From Streptococcus ovuberis (lineage in GTDB: Bacteria; Bacillota; Bacilli; Lactobacillales; Streptococcaceae), in assembly GCF_012396585.1 (NCBI RefSeq), contig NZ_JAAXPR010000001.1, positions 186,001 to 250,000 of the forward strand: a DNA stretch of 64,000 bases, given 5' to 3'. Shown here piece after piece: positions 56,069-64,000 of the stretch. Within the stretch, counting starts at the first letter, position 1; each line of letters starts with the position of its first letter. The notes beneath the pieces are model-generated. The model had not been told where the DNA came from, made no database searches, and worked only from the letters and a program-made list of their open reading frames with translations. Position numbers and translations under genes: made by a program.

Positions 56069-57622
56069 TTAGTCTTCGTCAAATTGATCGACCTTATACT
56101 GACTGACATCAACATAATCCATATCTGACAAAGGAACATTTTGAGCGATAGCTTGAACGCGCTCCGTATCTTTAGCTGCCCTCATGACATGAATTTTCTC
56201 TTGAATACGAGCCATTTCCTCGCTATCCAGATTGTAAAAACGCATGAGGAAAAGCGAGAATCCCAAAGCTACAATAGGAATGATGACAAACAAAGCAATC
56301 AAGGCCATCTTCAAATCACCAGAGTAAGGGGTTTCAACTGTCGGATATTCTTTCCCAAATCCAATCGCTGCCAAGACAAAGCCGACTACCATCGGTGCAA
56401 AGGACGACGCAATCGAATCGGTTAAGGAGAAGATTGTCCCAATCATCCCTGATAGATAACGTCCTGATACTGAGGTTTCATAGTCTGTGATATCAGCCCC
56501 CATGGTCAATACCAGACTAGATGGAGCTGTCGAAGCATAGCGGGCAACTACAAAGGTCACAAAGAAAGCAATGGTGTAAAGATCTAGGCGTCCAAAGTCA
56601 AGCATGCCAGGCTTACCAATATAGAGAATTCCCCCAAAGACCACTAAGCCAATAATCCCAGCCTGGAGAGCTGTCACATAAGCGAACCGCAAACCTTTCC
56701 GACGGGCCAATTGAGCCATTCCAACGGTCACCAGAATCCCTGGGATAATCAGAAGCAGGGACATTTTCCCAGATAAGGCATAGTTCCCAAAGATGATGCC
56801 GTAAAGCATCACTCCTACTACCGAATCGCCAAATAACTGCGCCACAAATTTTACAAAAGCTGCTGAGATAGACAACACTTGAAGGGGCTTATTGCCCTTG
56901 ATAACCTTCCAGTAATCCCCAAGTTTGGTTTCTTTTGTTTTTTCACCCAAACCAAAGTATTTCTTATGATCTTTTTCCCAAATCCCAATAATAGCGAGGA
57001 TACCTAGAACAGCTGAAATAATCACAACGGTCAAGAATAACTCTTGGAAGAAGCTTGGCGTGAAACCACCATGTTTAGGAACCAGCGTTCCGGAAACATA
57101 CATTTGGCTACCAGAAAACATAATAGTCGTTGCAATACCATCCACGATGTTAAAGACTGGACGTTGTTTTGGATCGTTGGTCAAGGCTACCTGACCTGCC
57201 TTGGTGATGGTCTGTTGCAGGGAGTAGCCAATTTTATGGATAATCAAGATCAAAATAAATAGAGGGAAACGCAGGCTTTCACTCACCTGGCTCAAACCAA
57301 GCAACATAAACAGTGAAGCTGCTGTAATAACATTCCCAATAACCAAGATAGGACGGTACTTCCCAAACTTCGTATCTGTCTTATCGATAATAACCCCAAT
57401 CGTTGGATCAATGAACCCGTCAAAAATACGGATATACCCCATAAGCTGACTAACAAAAATCGCAGCTAGTCCAAGCACCCCTGTTGAGAGATAAGTAATG
57501 AAACTAAAAGCAACCAAGTAAATATTGGTAGATGTATTATTCATAGCGAATAAGATAATCTGCCATAACTTAGCACGATTGTAAGCGACATCCTCGTTTC
57601 TTTCGACTGTGTTTTGACCCAT
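56069..57622 (-). CDS. GPH-family glycoside/hexuronide symporter (second copy)
   Basis: 517 residues, 12 membrane segments, same motifs as the first: AMNNTSTNIY, DGFIDPTIGVIIDKTDTKFGKYRP and ADITDYETSVSGRY. About 30 residues longer at the C-terminus. Two paralogues in one regulon suggest different substrates, for example free glucuronate versus glucuronides. First gene of the symporter-kdgK-uidA unit. GGAGGAGG precedes the ATG. Confidence 0.9.
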   Translation of the reverse strand: MGQNTVERNEDVAYNRAKLWQIILFAMNNTSTNIYLVAFSFITYLSTGVLGLAAIFVSQLMGYIRIFDGFIDPTIGVIIDKTDTKFGKYRPILVIGNVITAASLFMLLGLSQVSESLRFPLFILILIIHKIGYSLQQTITKAGQVALTNDPKQRPVFNIVDGIATTIMFSGSQMYVSGTLVPKHGGFTPSFFQELFLTVVIISAVLGILAIIGIWEKDHKKYFGLGEKTKETKLGDYWKVIKGNKPLQVLSISAAFVKFVAQLFGDSVVGVMLYGIIFGNYALSGKMSLLLIIPGILVTVGMAQLARRKGLRFAYVTALQAGIIGLVVFGGILYIGKPGMLDFGRLDLYTIAFFVTFVVARYASTAPSSLVLTMGADITDYETSVSGRYLSGMIGTIFSLTDSIASSFAPMVVGFVLAAIGFGKEYPTVETPYSGDLKMALIALFVIIPIVALGFSLFLMRFYNLDSEEMARIQEKIHVMRAAKDTERVQAIAQNVPLSDMDYVDVSQYKVDQFDED

Positions 57623-57652
57623 GCTGAGCCTCCTCCTTTTTATCGCTTTTTT

Positions 57653-57705
57653 TGTAAGCGGTTTTCTTATGCTTTTATTTTAATATTCATCAGATGATTT
57701 GTCAA
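57653..57705 (-). promoter_or_regulatory. Symporter-kdgK-uidA promoter with spacer operator and cre-like box
   Basis: Minus strand TTGACA (57700-57705), 17 bp, TAAAAT (57677-57682). Spacer operator ATTCATCAGATGATT (57685-57699). cre-like AAGAAAACCGCTTACA at 57653-57668, about +2. Confidence 0.8.
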
Positions 57706-57748
57706 CACTTTTTTGGATTATTTTCAAAAAAAGCCTAAAAGACCTAAA

Positions 57749-57763
57749 ATTCATCAGATTAAT
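57749..57763. promoter_or_regulatory. Auxiliary operator upstream of the symporter-kdgK-uidA promoter
   Basis: ATTCATCAGATTAAT, centre 64 bp from the main operator centre at 57692. Confidence 0.65.
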
Positions 57764-57815
57764 ACACCAAAAGAAATTCTATTCAACCTCACAATCGGCC
57801 TTCTTCCTTATTTTA

Positions 57816-57824
57816 TGCTATAAT
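57816..57824 (+). promoter_or_regulatory. Extended -10 of rqcH
   Basis: TGCTATAAT. The leader then holds an AGCCAG...CTGGCT hairpin (57851-57880). Confidence 0.6.
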
Positions 57825-57904
57825 GAGGAGCATGCCAAAAGCTCAGTATAGCCAGCAATCTTACTGCTTGTGACTGGCTAAACCTTCCCGAAAGGAGAAC
57901 TCTT

Positions 57905-59569
57905 ATGTCTTTTGATGGTTTTTTCTTGCATCACTTGACTCGTGAATTGCAGACCAATCTTTTAGGTGGCCGAATTCAAAAAATTAACCAACCCTTTGAC
58001 CACGAGTTGGTATTGTCTATCCGTAATCATCGCCAAAGCCAAAAACTGTTACTATCTGCCCATCCAGTTTTTGCACGAATCCAACTGACAGAAACCCATT
58101 TTACCAATCCCCCAATCCCCAACACCTTCACCATGCTCATGCGCAAATACCTACAGGGTGCTGTCATCGAAGCCATTGACCAGGTGGGCAATGACCGGAT
58201 TTTAGAAATTGCTGTTTCTAACAAAAACGAGATTGGCGACCATATCCAAGCCACTCTTATCATTGAAATAATGGGCAAGCACTCCAATATCTTACTAGTT
58301 GATAAGAGCAGCCAGAAAATTATCGAAGCCATCAAACATGTTGGCTTTTCCCAAAATTCCTATCGGACCATCCTGCCTGGCTCCACCTATGTTCTTCCTC
58401 CTCAGACAGACGCTCACAATCCATTTACCATTCCGGATGATAAACTGTTTGAAATCCTCTCAACGCAAGAACTCTCCCCTAAAAACCTTCAGCAGGTCTT
58501 CCAAGGCCTAGGCCGTGACAGCGCAGAAAGCCTAAGTCAAACTCTCACGAGCAATCGTCTGAACAATTTCCGAGACTTCTTTGCCCAGACCACCGCTGCC
58601 AATCTCACAGAAAAGTCCTTCGCCCCTGTCCTTTTCGAAAATAGTCAGCAGACCTTTGAGACCCTCTCTGAAGCCTTAGATACCTTTTATCAAGATAAGG
58701 CTGAACGTGACCGGGTGAAACAGCAGGCCAGTGAATTGATTCGTCACGTTGACAATGAGCTCGAAAAAAATCGTAACAAACTGATCAAACAAGAAGCTGA
58801 GCTATTGGCCACCGAAAATGCTGAAGAATTTCGCCAAAAAGGGGAGCTTTTGACCACCTATCTCCACCAGGTTCCAAATGACCAAGACCAGGTCAAATTG
58901 GACAACTACTACACTGGAGAAGCCCTGATTATCGCTTTAGATAAGGCTCTGAGCCCTAGTCAAAATGCCCAACGCTATTTTAAAAAATACGCTAAGTTAA
59001 AAGAGGCTGTCAAACACCTGACCAGCCTGATCCAAGCAACCAAGGAAACCATTGCCTATCTAGAAAGCGTGCAAACCTTGCTCGCCCAAGCCAATCTCTC
59101 TGAAATTGCTGATATTCGAGAAGAGTTGATCGAAACAGGCTTTATCCGTCGTCGCAACCGAGAAAAGCATCAAAAACGTCAAAAGCCTGAGCGCTACCTG
59201 GCAACAGATGGTCAGACCATTATTCTCGTTGGTAAAAACAACCTCCAAAACGACGAGTTGAGCTTCAAGATCGCTAAAAAAGGAGAGCTCTGGTTCCATG
59301 CTAAAGATATCCCAGGTAGCCATGTTATCCTCACGGGAAACTTGGATCCTTCTGACGAAGTCAAGACAGACGCTGCAGAGCTGGCTGCCTACTTTTCTAA
59401 AGGACGCTATTCCAACCTAGTCCAAGTTGACATGATCGAAGCTAAAAAGCTCCATAAGCCAACTGGCGGAAAACCAGGTTTTGTGACTTATACCGGTCAA
59501 AAGACCTTGCGAGTGACTCCTGATGAAGCCAAAATTAAAGCTATGAAACTCCAAGGAGAACCAAAATGA
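57905..59569 (+). CDS. rqcH: RqcH/Rqc2 homologue (PavA/FbpA-type NFACT protein)
   Basis: 554 residues. NFACT-N domain with the D97-R98 pair (GNDRIL) that is needed for alanine tailing in Bacillus RqcH, a helical coiled-coil middle (about 270-440) and the NFACT-R/DUF814 domain (GELWFHAKDIPGSHVIL). It binds obstructed 50S subunits and adds C-terminal alanines to stalled chains. In streptococci the homologue PavA is also known as a surface fibronectin-binding adhesin although it lacks a signal peptide, as here. The downstream gene overlaps it by 4 bases. Confidence 0.95.
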   Translation: MSFDGFFLHHLTRELQTNLLGGRIQKINQPFDHELVLSIRNHRQSQKLLLSAHPVFARIQLTETHFTNPPIPNTFTMLMRKYLQGAVIEAIDQVGNDRILEIAVSNKNEIGDHIQATLIIEIMGKHSNILLVDKSSQKIIEAIKHVGFSQNSYRTILPGSTYVLPPQTDAHNPFTIPDDKLFEILSTQELSPKNLQQVFQGLGRDSAESLSQTLTSNRLNNFRDFFAQTTAANLTEKSFAPVLFENSQQTFETLSEALDTFYQDKAERDRVKQQASELIRHVDNELEKNRNKLIKQEAELLATENAEEFRQKGELLTTYLHQVPNDQDQVKLDNYYTGEALIIALDKALSPSQNAQRYFKKYAKLKEAVKHLTSLIQATKETIAYLESVQTLLAQANLSEIADIREELIETGFIRRRNREKHQKRQKPERYLATDGQTIILVGKNNLQNDELSFKIAKKGELWFHAKDIPGSHVILTGNLDPSDEVKTDAAELAAYFSKGRYSNLVQVDMIEAKKLHKPTGGKPGFVTYTGQKTLRVTPDEAKIKAMKLQGEPK

Positions 59570-60057
59570 CAATCCGACCTGCCAGCCCAACAGATACTAA
59601 AGCTCTCCTTGACATTTATGCTCACTATATCAAAAAGACAGCCATCACTTTCGAATACGAAGTACCGACTGTAGAAAACTTCTCGGAAAGGATTCGTAAC
59701 ATTCAAGAACGGTTTCCCTACCTGGTTTTTGAAGAAAATGGGCATGTGTTAGGCTATGCCTACGCTTCTCCCTACAAGGAACGCGCCGCCTACGATTGGA
59801 CTGTAGAACTCTCCATCTATATCCATCCAAAGGCTAGGCAAAAAGGGATCGGGCAAGCCCTCTACCAAACTTTAGAAGAAGCGCTTCATCAGCAAAACAT
59901 CGTCAATTTGCTTGCCTGTATCTCCCTTCCTAATGAAGCCAGCATCCATTTCCATGAAAAACAAGGTTTCCGAGAAGTCGCCCATTTCAAAGAAGTCGGT
60001 TTCAAATTCAATCGATGGCATGATATTATCTGGATGCAAAAACGGATCAACAAATAA
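59566..60057 (+). CDS. GNAT N-acetyltransferase (phosphinothricin-acetyltransferase-like)
   Basis: 163 residues. PAT-type pattern: IRPASPTDTKALLDIYAHYI, TAITFEYE, the acetyl-CoA loop QKGIGQALY and NEASIHFHEKQGF with the RWHDIIWMQ tail. Transfers acetyl groups to small amines such as phosphinothricin or methionine sulfoximine in relatives. ATGA overlap with rqcH shows coupled translation. Confidence 0.9.
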   Translation: MTIRPASPTDTKALLDIYAHYIKKTAITFEYEVPTVENFSERIRNIQERFPYLVFEENGHVLGYAYASPYKERAAYDWTVELSIYIHPKARQKGIGQALYQTLEEALHQQNIVNLLACISLPNEASIHFHEKQGFREVAHFKEVGFKFNRWHDIIWMQKRINK

Positions 60058-60096
60058 CCGTACTTGTTTTAGCAGCGTTTTTACAACAAGAAACAG

Positions 60097-60142
60097 AGAC
60101 AAAGCCCTTGCCAGGAACAACGTCCTAGCAAGGGCTTTGTCT
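60097..60142. terminator. Bidirectional terminator
   Basis: AGACAAAGCCCTTGC pairs perfectly with GCAAGGGCTTTGTCT, with an inner CAGGA/TCCTA extension. Lies between the converging acetyltransferase and TPR genes. Confidence 0.8.
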
Positions 60143-60270
60143 GTATTTACAACTATCGTTTATGTCAATTGGGTAAAAATGAGGGCAAGACTTAAATTCT
60201 AGCTCAAAGATGACTTTCTGCTTACCTTAGAAAGAACCAACGCTACCTGACTGATGCTTAAGCCAGTTGA

Positions 60271-61494
60271 TTAACCGTAGCAATCCTCTGCCACTTCCAA
60301 ATCATCTGGTACTAGGAGCAAGTACTGCCCTAAAACTGTCTTTGCTTCTGTTAATTGGCCGTATTCGCGTAGCAGGTAGCCATAGTCTTTAAGAAAGTCC
60401 GGATTATCTCTCAGGTCTGGGAACAAATCCCCATACTTCTCTAGTGCCTGATCAGACTCTAGCGCCTTGTAGGCCTTGGCTATCTGCCAACGGGTCAACA
60501 CATGATCCAAGTCTTCCCGCTCTAAGGCCAACAGTTCTTCGTATCTCTCTTGCTCTAAATAAAGCGAAGACAACCGCAAGTCAATTTCTTCCAGATCCTC
60601 AGCCCATTCCTTAGCGACCAAAAGATGCGCTTCTGCCTGCTGGCTATCCTTCAATTCATAGGCATACTGAGAGGCTAAAAGCAAGGCTGAAACGGCCATC
60701 GGATGATCACTGAGGTAACGCTCCAACAGCTCCAAAGCCTCCTTAGTCTGGTGCTCTGCGTGAAGCGATTGAGCATAGAGAGACTCATGCCCTTGAAAAT
60801 CAGGATTGAGACTCTCTAACTGTTTGAAATACAGATTGGCTCTCTGGTACTCCTCTTGGTCAAATAGCAGAGCAGCCAATTCAAATAACGTCTGGTCATC
60901 GTATTCCAACTCGATAGCTTTTTCTAGAAATTCAATCGCCGCTTCAAATTTACCGAGATGGGCATAGGCGTAACCGATCCGCTGGTAGGTTGAGATACCG
61001 GTCTGATCATAAATCTCCCGATTATCCAAGGACGCATAATGCTCAATAGCTGACCAATAATCTTCTAACTCCAATTCCAGCTCTGCCAGCCCAAAAAGAA
61101 GCAAGGGTTCACCAGAGAGCTGAGTCGCTTCTAATAGCTTCTCCTTAGCCACATCAGCCAGCCCCTCCAACTGGTAAAAATCTGCCTTGGCCACCAAGGC
61201 CTCTACATAAAAGGGACTCGTCGCATCAAAAGCGTCCAAATAAGCAAAAGCTTCCTCTGTCTGCCCGTCTTCTATGGCAATACCAGCCAGATTGAGCCCC
61301 AATTCTGGAAATTGTGGTAGAAGTTTTTCATAAATTTGCCTAGCCTGAGGAAAAAAACCAATACCTTCTAAATACTCTCCTAAGTCCAGCAAAGTATCGG
61401 GGGAATCCTCACTCAAGGCTTCTTTAAAATAACCATCAGCCCTATCCAAATCCTGACGCGCTAGGGCCTCTATCATCGCTTGACTTTTAGACAT
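60271..61494 (-). CDS. Tetratricopeptide-repeat protein
   Basis: 407 residues from the ATG at 61494, chosen because AGAAGG lies upstream and the following sequence is family-like. About ten helical TPR units span the whole chain (for example PLLLFGLAELELELEDYWSA and TYQRIGYAYAHLGKFEAAIE). Acidic, soluble, no signal peptide. Function unknown; TPR proteins serve as binding scaffolds. Its start overlaps the upstream gene by 8 bases. Confidence 0.85.
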   Translation of the reverse strand: MSKSQAMIEALARQDLDRADGYFKEALSEDSPDTLLDLGEYLEGIGFFPQARQIYEKLLPQFPELGLNLAGIAIEDGQTEEAFAYLDAFDATSPFYVEALVAKADFYQLEGLADVAKEKLLEATQLSGEPLLLFGLAELELELEDYWSAIEHYASLDNREIYDQTGISTYQRIGYAYAHLGKFEAAIEFLEKAIELEYDDQTLFELAALLFDQEEYQRANLYFKQLESLNPDFQGHESLYAQSLHAEHQTKEALELLERYLSDHPMAVSALLLASQYAYELKDSQQAEAHLLVAKEWAEDLEEIDLRLSSLYLEQERYEELLALEREDLDHVLTRWQIAKAYKALESDQALEKYGDLFPDLRDNPDFLKDYGYLLREYGQLTEAKTVLGQYLLLVPDDLEVAEDCYG

Positions 61495-62647
61495 TTTCAA
61501 CCTTCTCTCCTTCTTCTGCATAGAGGCCACTATAGGACTTGTACCACTTGAAGATGGCCCCTACAACAACCTTGACGGAGGCATAAACAGGAATCCCTAA
61601 GAGAACGCCCCAAACCCCAAAAATCCGACCTGCTGTCAAGAGAACAAACAAGATCGTAATGGGATGAATTTTCAAGGACGAGCCAATGATCAGTGGTGTC
61701 ACAAACCGACCTTCAATGGTCTGCTCAACAATAAAGACAATCACAACTTTCACAAACATACTCGGTCCAGCTATCAAAGCCACTAGTAAGGCTGGAATCA
61801 TGGCTAAAAAACTTCCAAGATACGGAACTAAGTTGAGGACACCCGCTAAAACGGCCAAGGTCAAAGCGTATTCTAGTCCTACAATGGAAAACAGAATAGC
61901 AAAAATAATGGCCACAATGGTCGCTACTGTCAGCTGACCTCTCACATAATTAGCAAGTTGGGCATTGACTTCGTGAAGGATATTGCCAACCGGTAAGCGC
62001 CACTTGGTGGGTAAGTACTGGGTAATGGCCTGATTCATCTGATCGCCGTCACGCAAGAGGTAAAAAAGAATGAAGGGCATGATGATCACTGCAACCACAA
62101 TTTGAGAAGCGGTTGAAACTAAGTTCCCCACCCAATTGACTGCACTACTTGAGAAATTCCGAGCAATATCTGTAATCTGATAAGTCAGAGAGTCCAAAAA
62201 TTCATTGATTTGAGGCCTGAATTGAGCGAACCGATCATCCTTAATCAAGTCCTCCACCAAACCTTCTATCTGACGAAAATAATCCGGCAAATTACTAGAA
62301 AAGCCTACAATTTGCTCCTGAACATTTGGAATGAAGACTGCCAAGCCCCAGATAATCAGCAACGATACCAAAACAAAAACTAACGAAATTGCCCAAACTC
62401 TAGATACCTTATGTCCTTCTAACCAATCAACAGCCGGTTTCATCATATAGTAAAGAAGTCCCGAAAGAATCACAGGTAACATAACAGTTGAACCCAGAGC
62501 AACGATTGGCTTAAAGAGAAAAGCCACTTTTGTTAGCATAAACAGATTGACAAAAATCAGTAAACACACTAAGAGAACTGTCACAGATTGGTTATCCGCA
62601 AACCAGCGGTAAAACCAAGAGTGCTTATAATATTTTTCTTCTTTCAT
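61487..62647 (-). CDS. AI-2E/PerM-family membrane protein
   Basis: 386 residues from the ATG at 62647 (GAGG 7 bases upstream). Seven or eight membrane segments with a large loop (about 110-190) and family motifs PYLGSFLAMIPALLVA and TPLIIGSSLKIHPITI. Members export AI-2 or act as Na+/H+ antiporters in other species; the role here is unknown. Extended -10 TGGTACAAT at 62676-62684 on the minus strand. Confidence 0.85.
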   Translation of the reverse strand: MKEEKYYKHSWFYRWFADNQSVTVLLVCLLIFVNLFMLTKVAFLFKPIVALGSTVMLPVILSGLLYYMMKPAVDWLEGHKVSRVWAISLVFVLVSLLIIWGLAVFIPNVQEQIVGFSSNLPDYFRQIEGLVEDLIKDDRFAQFRPQINEFLDSLTYQITDIARNFSSSAVNWVGNLVSTASQIVVAVIIMPFILFYLLRDGDQMNQAITQYLPTKWRLPVGNILHEVNAQLANYVRGQLTVATIVAIIFAILFSIVGLEYALTLAVLAGVLNLVPYLGSFLAMIPALLVALIAGPSMFVKVVIVFIVEQTIEGRFVTPLIIGSSLKIHPITILFVLLTAGRIFGVWGVLLGIPVYASVKVVVGAIFKWYKSYSGLYAEEGEKVENV

Positions 62648-62774
62648 AGACAAACCTCACTTTCTTTCTACCTTTATTGTACCACTTTCTGGACCATTTT
62701 CCCCTCAAGACCTCATCATTCCTCAAATTTTTGGAAAAGGCATCTTCTTTGACGAAAAGCTTCCCATTTTATGC

Positions 62775-62780
62775 TATAAT
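62775..62780 (+). promoter_or_regulatory. -10 box of the lactonase gene
   Basis: TGCTATAAT, extended -10, followed by AAGGAG at 62797 and the ATG at 62808. Confidence 0.55.
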
Positions 62781-62807
62781 TTACCTAAAAGAATAAAGGA
62801 GCTCCCT

Positions 62808-63818
62808 ATGACTGAAACTGTTTATTTTGGAACCTATACTCGCCGCCAATCTGAAGGTGTCTATAAAGCCCAGTTCGATACTGAAACTGGGCAACTCAGT
62901 GACCTCCGCTTGGTCGCTAAAGAAGCAAGTCCGACCTATTTAGCCTTTGCCAAAAATGGACAGCTCTACACTGTCGGGGCTGAAGCTGATAAAGGTGGTA
63001 TTGCTGCTTTTGATGCTGACTTTACACCGCTCAATCATGTTGTCGAGGAAGGTGCCCCACTCTGTTACGTAGCCGTTGACGAAGAACGCGGTCTGGTCTA
63101 TGGTGCCAACTACCACAAGGGCCAAGTCCTGGTTTACAAACGTCAGCCAGATGGCAGTTTGGTACTGGCTGACAAGGCCCAACATGAAGGCAACGGCCCT
63201 CATGAAAACCAAGCTTCTGCTCACGTTCACTACACTGACCTGACACCTGACAAGTACCTCGTGACGTGCGATCTTGGAACAGATGAAGTCACCACTTACG
63301 ATGTTACTGACGCTGGCAAATTAACCAAGCTAGCCAGCTACAAAGCCGCTCCAGGTGCTGGTGCGCGCCATATCGTTTTTCATCCAACACAAAAAATAGC
63401 CTACCTCATGTGTGAGTTGAATTCCACTGTTGAGGTCTTGATTTATGACGGCCGCGGTGAATTCGAACACCTTCAAACCATCTCAACCTTACCTAATACC
63501 CATACAGGCTTCAACGGCACTGCAGCCATCCGTATTTCAAAAGACGGCAACTACCTTTATGGCTCCAATCGTGGGCATAATTCTATCGTCGTGTATAAGA
63601 TTTTACAGGACGGTACCCTTGAAGTCTTGGAATATGCTCCTACCAATGGTCAAAATCCTCGTGATTTCAACTTGACACCTGATAACCAACACCTGATTGC
63701 TGTTCATCAGGATTCTGATAATGCGACTGTCTTTGAACGCAATCCGGAAACAGGTAAGCTCACTGAGCTATCACATGATTTCGTCGTTCCTGAGGCGGTT
63801 TGCGTGACATTTAATTAA
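62808..63818 (+). CDS. pgl: Lactonase-family beta-propeller (6-phosphogluconolactonase-type)
   Basis: 336 residues, a seven-bladed propeller of the YbhE/Pgl type: YFGTYTR start, GLVYGANYHKGQVLVY, GARHIVFHPTQK, GNYLYGSNRGHNSI and NPRDFNLTPDN. It would hydrolyse 6-phosphogluconolactone in the pentose phosphate pathway, but the family also holds enzymes for other lactones. Single gene. Confidence 0.8.
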   Translation: MTETVYFGTYTRRQSEGVYKAQFDTETGQLSDLRLVAKEASPTYLAFAKNGQLYTVGAEADKGGIAAFDADFTPLNHVVEEGAPLCYVAVDEERGLVYGANYHKGQVLVYKRQPDGSLVLADKAQHEGNGPHENQASAHVHYTDLTPDKYLVTCDLGTDEVTTYDVTDAGKLTKLASYKAAPGAGARHIVFHPTQKIAYLMCELNSTVEVLIYDGRGEFEHLQTISTLPNTHTGFNGTAAIRISKDGNYLYGSNRGHNSIVVYKILQDGTLEVLEYAPTNGQNPRDFNLTPDNQHLIAVHQDSDNATVFERNPETGKLTELSHDFVVPEAVCVTFN

Positions 63819-63832
63819 AAAACTTTTATAAT
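63804..63832 (+). promoter_or_regulatory. Promoter of the last gene
   Basis: GTGACA (63804-63809), 17-bp spacer, TATAAT (63827-63832), overlapping the end of pgl. Confidence 0.55.
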
Positions 63833-63867
63833 AGCACTATCAAATAAAAAATAAGAGGATTTATCAT

Positions 63868-64000
63868 ATGGATAAGGCTAAAGAAATTTTCGAACAATTA
63901 CAGACCATCATCAAAGATGGAGATTTTGACAAAGCTAAAACATTGCTTGAGGACAATAAAGACGCACTTGGTGAATACTTTGAACAAGCTAAAGCCCTTC
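63868..64000 (+). CDS. Unidentified helical protein, N-terminal part (runs off window)
   Basis: 44 codons visible: DKAKEIFEQLQTIIKDGDF then DKAKTLLEDN, amphipathic and acidic, no signal peptide or membrane segment. AGAGGA lies 8 bases before the ATG. Not recognised. Confidence 0.7.
   Translation, partial: MDKAKEIFEQLQTIIKDGDFDKAKTLLEDNKDALGEYFEQAKAL

Noticed and set aside
1-64000. tRNA, rRNA and riboswitch or T-box leaders
   Set aside because: No cloverleaf, rRNA stretch or T-box core was recognised in the intergenic regions; a covariance-model scan was not possible.

Overview
The window reads as a chromosomal segment of a low-to-moderate GC Gram-positive coccus, almost certainly a Streptococcus. 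Reasons: the divergent murJ/murE pair beside a metB-type gene, the miaA-hflX-(unknown)-rnz-SDR gene order, PavA-type RqcH, a PrfC-type RF3, cell-wall proteins with LPXTG-type tails, strong AGGAGG ribosome sites and a lysine-type MurE (DDPNFEDP). No tRNA, rRNA, CRISPR array or prophage was seen. Species was not determined.

Layout. 1-6.2 kb: housekeeping genes (metB end, murJ and murE divergent from one shared -35 region, nagB with a NagR-like operator, queA, a PH-domain protein). 6.2-10.4 kb: a large coiled-coil LPQTG surface protein with an internal C39-like peptidase domain, then a repeat-rich non-coding stretch. 10.4-15 kb: prfC, a decayed membrane gene, a small membrane protein and an ABC exporter pair. 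15-16.5 kb: a decayed IS3-family element carrying a further small insertion.

16.5-32.1 kb is accessory metabolism. One operon encodes a mannose-family PTS (IIA, IIB, IIC, IID), a CX5R phosphatase, a PRD/BglG-type regulator and, last, a cell-wall protein with a DUF218 domain. Next to it is a hybrid LacI-type regulator fused to an ABC solute-binding-protein domain, with a HAD phosphatase gene, and upstream an operon of phosphodiesterase, binding protein, ATPase, permease and MgtC-like protein. The latter looks like an organophosphate uptake system (inference).

32.5-41.2 kb: a small possible ORF, a heterodimeric ABC drug exporter behind a candidate attenuator, and the miaA-hflX-unknown-rnz-SDR operon, then a DUF3042 gene. 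41.6-57.9 kb: a complete glucuronide/glucuronate module. Two GPH symporters import glycosides; GH2 beta-glucuronidase, a GH79 enzyme and a GH3 enzyme release sugars; UxaC, an SDR fructuronate reductase, UxuA, KdgK and KdgA take glucuronate to pyruvate and glyceraldehyde-3-phosphate; a FadR-type GntR protein is the probable repressor. Three promoters in this module share one architecture: an operator filling the 17-bp spacer, a second operator 63-64 bp upstream and a cre-like box just after the predicted transcription start. This is the most striking signal in the window.

57.9-64 kb: rqcH, a GNAT acetyltransferase, a TPR protein, an AI-2E-family membrane protein, a lactonase-type beta-propeller and the start of an unidentified small protein.
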